A DNA stretch of 36,029 nucleotides. It comes from Marinosulfonomonas sp. Its GTDB lineage: Bacteria; Pseudomonadota; Alphaproteobacteria; Rhodobacterales; Rhodobacteraceae. The translations under genes and the position numbers were made by a program. How positions within the stretch are numbered: position 1 is the first letter of the stretch; each line of letters opens with the position of its first letter. Positions 32,538 to 36,029 of the stretch are shown here, one piece after another. Where the stretch lies: positions 1 to 36,029 of the forward strand of contig DAOURA010000005.1 in assembly GCA_030625325.1 (NCBI GenBank). Direction: 5' to 3'. Under the pieces are notes generated by a model. That model made no database searches and was not told the origin of the DNA. It worked only from the letters and a program-made list of their open reading frames with translations.

Positions 32538-32866
32538 TGTGATGTCCTTCTTTTAACTCGATATTTTTCAATTTATTTTTTGCAACTGGGTAGATTACCA
32601 TTTGGTTAAAATCGTAAATATGTGCTGTTTCATTATTGGTCTGATAAAAGCAAACCCACAAGGCACCCCATCTTCATGGTTACCCCCCCCAACCCAACGA
32701 TATTTTTTCTGGTATGATGAAACGCCCAACTACGACTTCGCCCCCACCCTGGGGTCATAACCTATTAACCAAACCAGCCAGTCCTGACGCCAATTCTGCC
32801 TGATTTGGACCAATTGTCGCCCGAATTCTCACCCAAGCTGTGCGCAACAGGTTGCAAGAGGAAAGC
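32538..32866. other. Gene-free divergent gap, AT-rich on the left
   Basis: This 329-base gap separates the NYN gene and the tail-anchored gene. Its left third is AT-rich, with TTTTTCAATTTATTTTTTGC near 32565-32584. There is a C8 run at 32683-32690. Several short minus-strand readings are likely chance. Both genes must be started from here, but I see no convincing -35/-10 pair. Confidence 0.5.
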
Positions 32867-33958
32867 ATGAGGTCCGTCAATACCGCCCTTTTATTCGTAG
32901 GAAATCCGACCTACGATTTTGACCGCCTTGGCGGGCAGCTAAACGCGCGCCTGTCAAAAACCGGTATTGAACTGAAAGAAGTCAGCCCTGATCCCGGCTG
33001 TTTGGCTAAGCTTCAGGCCCCGGGCTATACCATTTCAATATGCGATAATGACTTTCCACTGGCCGCAGAAAATTTTTATGGCGCGCTGGACAGCCCCCTG
33101 TCACAGGCTTTCCTCGGGGTTCTAAGCGATGCGCTGACGCGCCATAACGCCCACCTGCGCATCACCATCACCCCCGACAAACCCGCCCCACAGGATCAGT
33201 TCGAAACCTATATGTCGATGCTTCGCACCGGCCACGGGGTCAACGCTGTCCTTTGCAAATTACTGATGCCAGCGGCGGTTCACTGGCACCAGTCAAACCA
33301 ATTGCTAAGTGGCCCACAATACCTGCGCCTTGCCGGTGAAACCACCCCATGGGCACTGTTTGCCCGCGCCCGCATCATCCCAACCGGGGAACCCGACGAA
33401 ATGGTGCGCCGCTATCGCCTGATGCTTGACGGGGCGAACGAATTCATTGGCCGCCCGGTTTGCTTTGCCGATACCAACCAGCCCGTGGAAGAAAGCCATG
33501 CCGCCGCCCTGTCGTTCCTCAGCCATGCCGTCGAAAACGGCAGCCCCATTCCCCACGGCCACAGCTTTGGCGCCCGTTCAACAAACGGCTTCACCGTGGC
33601 CCATATCCCCCCCGACACTGGACTGCCCCTTGGCATGTTCGAATTATCGGTTGTTACCTACAACGCCGATACGGCCCTGGATGGTGCTGCTCGCCCATCC
33701 GGGGCCAACCCAACGCCGGCCCCCAACACGCTGGCCCCCGCCGACAGCCTGATGGCAGATATCGGGCCAACACACACCACCGGCATGCTGGGGGTCAATG
33801 TGGCCATGGAATCCAACGTCTGGCGCAATGGCTTTATCGCCCTTGGCGCTGTTGCACTGGCCATGGTGATCAGCGCCTATACCTTCATGGGCTCGGGTCA
33901 GGAAAACGCGGCTGAATACTATCAGATCCACCTGAACACTCCCACAGCCAACAACTAA
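32867..33958 (+). CDS. Unrecognised tail-anchored protein
   Basis: A 363-residue protein with no signal peptide and one C-terminal transmembrane helix (FIALGAVALAMVISAYTFM, about residues 323-341) followed by a short charged tail, so a cytoplasmic domain facing inward is likely. The soluble part (about 1-275) has LLFVGNPTYDFDRLGGQL at the start, LLMPAAVHWHQSNQLL near 145 and SPIPHGHSFGARSTNGF near 235, which faintly recalls DUF4261-type proteins. A Pro/Ala-rich linker (about 275-300) precedes the helix. Start ATG 32867 is fixed by AGAGGA at 32857-32862. I do not recognise the family with confidence. Confidence 0.7.
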   Translation: MRSVNTALLFVGNPTYDFDRLGGQLNARLSKTGIELKEVSPDPGCLAKLQAPGYTISICDNDFPLAAENFYGALDSPLSQAFLGVLSDALTRHNAHLRITITPDKPAPQDQFETYMSMLRTGHGVNAVLCKLLMPAAVHWHQSNQLLSGPQYLRLAGETTPWALFARARIIPTGEPDEMVRRYRLMLDGANEFIGRPVCFADTNQPVEESHAAALSFLSHAVENGSPIPHGHSFGARSTNGFTVAHIPPDTGLPLGMFELSVVTYNADTALDGAARPSGANPTPAPNTLAPADSLMADIGPTHTTGMLGVNVAMESNVWRNGFIALGAVALAMVISAYTFMGSGQENAAEYYQIHLNTPTANN

Positions 33959-33979
33959 CCAACGGCCCGCACACACCAA

Positions 33980-34040
33980 CCAATTCGAATTGGCCCAAAT
34001 ATCCCCGCCGGAGGCTCCGGGGCGAACAAAAACACGCCCC
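33980..34040. repeat. 19-bp intergenic repeat, copy B, with palindrome and hairpin
   Basis: AAATATCCCCGCCGGAGGC at 33997-34015 is identical to copy A. A perfect palindrome CCAATTCGAATTGG (33980-33993) precedes it and GGGGCG/CGCCCC (34019-34024 and 34035-34040) follows. As in copy A, it lies just after the stop of a minus-strand gene (34045). Confidence 0.7.
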
Positions 34041-34044
34041 GCCC

Positions 34045-34920
34045 TCACAAATCAAAACGTGCCAGAACCCCAAAATGATCAGACCCCAACAGCCCGCGCA
34101 GTTCCAACGTGCCCTGCCCCTCAGGGGTTAGAATATGATCGATCGGCAGGCGCAGTGGAAAGGTGTCATGCTTGAACGTGCGCAAAACCCGGCCCGCCCG
34201 GTCACTGCCGGTGGCCCGTTCAAACTGGCGCAAGGTATGTGACCAGGGCACCATGTTGAAATCCCCGCCTAAAAGCACCGGACCCTTTAGAAAACCCATT
34301 GCCGCCACAAGGTTCGCAACCTGCTTTGACTGGCTATGCGGATAGGGCCAGTGCAAATGCAGCGCCCCAACCCAAACCGGCCCGTCGGGCGTTTGCACCT
34401 GCATAGCGGCAAGGCCCTGCTCACCGGCACAGTTTTCAGACCCTTCAATAACGGGCCATTTTGACAACACTGCCACCCCGCCAACCCCGGCGAATTTACA
34501 GAACAAATGCGAAGGATACCCCCTAGAAAGCGTATCAAAGATATGCCGGTTACGGCGCGAAACTTCTTCCAGCGTCACAAAATCCGGTGCCAGATCCTGA
34601 ATATCCGCGATGATGTCCCCCGGCGCACTGCCATTATACAGCAGGTTCTTTTGATACAGTGAATAACGCGGCGCACCATTCGTGTCCGGGGTCAGATGCC
34701 CGCTGGCCATCGGCGCAACGGCCAGCACAACCACCAAAGCCCCCAGCCCGGCGCTGCGCATATGCCCACCCAGCATCAACAGGGAACTGGCACTTAGACC
34801 AATCGCCCACCAGTGGCGAAAAACGGCCAGTGAATCCCCCAAACCATGCAGGGCACCGCCAAAACTTGCCACCGTCAGCCCGAAACTGATCCAAAAAACC
34901 ACAACTATCAGCTTACGCAC
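34045..34920 (-). CDS. Endonuclease/exonuclease/phosphatase-family protein, membrane-anchored
   Basis: A 291-residue protein with three N-terminal hydrophobic segments (about 3-22, 37-52 and 58-74) and a C-terminal EEP (exonuclease III-like) domain. Catalytic signatures are QKNLLYN (Asn92), TLEEVSR (Glu118/119), LHLHWP (about 187-192), GGDFNMVPWS (Asp220, Asn222), PIDHIL (Asp261, His262) and GSDHFGV (Asp281, His282). The catalytic domain is after the membrane part and would be periplasmic if the helices end outside. Such proteins include nucleases and phosphodiesterases; the substrate is unknown. Start ATG 34920 has a weak upstream site. Confidence 0.85.
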   Translation of the reverse strand: MRKLIVVVFWISFGLTVASFGGALHGLGDSLAVFRHWWAIGLSASSLLMLGGHMRSAGLGALVVVLAVAPMASGHLTPDTNGAPRYSLYQKNLLYNGSAPGDIIADIQDLAPDFVTLEEVSRRNRHIFDTLSRGYPSHLFCKFAGVGGVAVLSKWPVIEGSENCAGEQGLAAMQVQTPDGPVWVGALHLHWPYPHSQSKQVANLVAAMGFLKGPVLLGGDFNMVPWSHTLRQFERATGSDRAGRVLRTFKHDTFPLRLPIDHILTPEGQGTLELRGLLGSDHFGVLARFDL

Positions 34921-35109
34921 GAATTCTCCTGTCTGTCTGGCTGGCCTGCCCAGCCTGCCCGCCCTGCCAATGCTTTCTTAAATTTAGGCTGCGGGGTCAA
35001 GGCCCGTCACAATCAGGGCTTTCCTTTCACCATGGCGTGAACCACCGCCCCGCTGGCTTGCATCAAAACCCGGCGTCCCCCAGTTTACAGCCAACAAAAG
35101 GATTTCAAC

Positions 35110-36029
35110 ATGCCAACCGAACGCATCACATTCACCGGACACAGCGGCGACACCCTTGCCGCACGCCTTGACATGCCCGACGGGCCGCACCTGGGCACCG
35201 CGCTGTTTGCCCACTGTTTCACCTGCTCCAAGGACATCCCGGCGGCGCGCCGTATTTCATCCCGTCTGGCGGCCATGGGCATTGCGGTTCTGCGCTTTGA
35301 CTTTACCGGGCTGGGCCACAGTGACGGCGAATTTGCCAATACCAGCTTTTCGTCAAATGTCGGGGATCTGGTCGCAGCCGCCGCCTATCTGGGCGGGCGC
35401 GGCATGGCGCCGGGCCTGCTGATCGGCCATTCCCTTGGCGGGGCGGCAGTTTTGCGCGCCGCAGGGCAACTGCCCTCTGTCAAAGCCATCGCGACCATCG
35501 GCGCGCCCTTTGATCCGGGCCATGTCACCCATAATTTTGCCGACGCACTGGACGAAATAGAAACAAAAGGCGTGGCCGAGGTATCCCTTGGCGGGCGCCC
35601 TTTCTGCATCGGGCGCGAATTTGTGCGCGACGTGGCGGCCGAAAACCTTGGCCCGGCGATTGGCAAACTTAAACGCGCGCTTTTGGTGCTGCACGCCCCC
35701 ACCGATACGGTTGTCGGTGTGGAAAACGCCACGCAAATATTCACCGCCGCCCGCCACCCCAAAAGCTTTGTCACACTGGACAGTGCCGACCACCTGATCA
35801 GTCGCCCCGAAGACGCGGAATACGCCGCCCAAGTGATCGCCGCCTGGGTCAGCCGTTATCTGGATATCAAACAGCCCGCCCCACCAAAGGGCGCACCCGA
35901 AGGTGTTGTACGCATACGCGAGGCCGACCCGAGCGGTTTTTTGCAAGACATAAATTCAGGCCCCCTGCACCATGCGCTGGCCGATGAACCACTGGCCTAT
36001 GGCGGCACAAACCGGGGCATGTCGCCCTA
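35110..36029 (+). CDS. Alpha/beta hydrolase-OsmC fusion, N-terminal part (runs off the right edge)
   Basis: The first 306 residues of a bifunctional alpha/beta hydrolase/OsmC protein. The hydrolase has the oxyanion stretch LFAHCFTCSKDIPAARR near residues 32-48, nucleophile Ser108 in IGHSLGG, likely Asp199 in HAPTDTVV and His228 in SADHLIS. At about residue 267 a second domain begins (VRIREADPSGFLQDIN and then LAYGGTNRGMSP), the start of an OsmC-type peroxide-reductase domain. It has no stop in the window. ATG 35110 has AAAAGG at about 35096-35101. OsmC domains use two cysteines, which would lie beyond the edge. Confidence 0.88.
   Translation, partial: MPTERITFTGHSGDTLAARLDMPDGPHLGTALFAHCFTCSKDIPAARRISSRLAAMGIAVLRFDFTGLGHSDGEFANTSFSSNVGDLVAAAAYLGGRGMAPGLLIGHSLGGAAVLRAAGQLPSVKAIATIGAPFDPGHVTHNFADALDEIETKGVAEVSLGGRPFCIGREFVRDVAAENLGPAIGKLKRALLVLHAPTDTVVGVENATQIFTAARHPKSFVTLDSADHLISRPEDAEYAAQVIAAWVSRYLDIKQPAPPKGAPEGVVRIREADPSGFLQDINSGPLHHALADEPLAYGGTNRGMSP

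Noticed and set aside
34935-34968. CCTGCC-rich tandem stretch
   Set aside because: Imperfect and only about three units; more likely local base composition than a functional repeat.

Overview
The window looks like an alphaproteobacterial chromosome, most likely Rhodobacterales (Roseobacter-like). The support is moderate-to-high GC coding sequence, the gene order hisB-hisH-hisA-hisF-hisE, a glnB-glnA pair, a short Hint-domain protein, an NnrS protein and rlmB beside tRNA-Tyr. The assignment rests on gene content and style, not on a database search.

Region 1 (1-14.2 kb) is a carbohydrate or polyol utilisation locus. A partial TRAP-transporter binding protein points left. Divergent from it runs an operon for an acetoin-dehydrogenase-like complex (E1 alpha, E1 beta, and an E2 fused to an alpha/beta hydrolase), an FGGY sugar kinase and an aldo/keto reductase. 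Converging on it is a minus-strand operon: exported sugar-binding protein, terminator-like hairpin, sugar ABC ATPase, two permeases, DhaK and DhaL. A divergent SorC-family regulator sits at the head of that operon, and a good sigma70-like promoter with an overlapping dyad lies between them. Together they would import a small hydroxylated substrate, phosphorylate it (DhaKL and/or the FGGY kinase), oxidise or reduce it and cleave a ketol to an acyl-CoA. The substrate is unknown; a C4-C5 ketose or polyol is my guess.

Region 2 (14.2-18 kb) holds nnrS, a stand-alone Lrp/AsnC effector-domain protein and a 718-residue regulator (winged helix, BTAD, TolB-like and TPR parts). A striking inverted repeat surrounds the regulator's likely -10 element.

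Region 3 (18-25.4 kb) is the histidine operon, interrupted by an antisense DUF2147 gene and carrying a three-way-junction fold between hisA and hisF. It is followed by an exported TPR protein, a CoA-binding protein, rlmB, an odd tRNA-Tyr and tRNA-Leu(UAG).

Region 4 (25.4-28.2 kb) is a more AT-rich islet: a Hint protein, an internally deleted IS5-like element with both ends still visible, and two unrecognised envelope or secreted proteins.

Region 5 (28.2-36 kb) holds NAD(P)HX repair genes split into nnrE and nnrD, glnB-glnA with a clear terminator, a membrane-anchored NYN nuclease-like protein, an unrecognised tail-anchored protein, an exonuclease/endonuclease/phosphatase-fold protein and the start of an alpha/beta hydrolase-OsmC fusion that runs off the window. 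A 19-bp repeat occurs twice, each time just 3' of a minus-strand gene.
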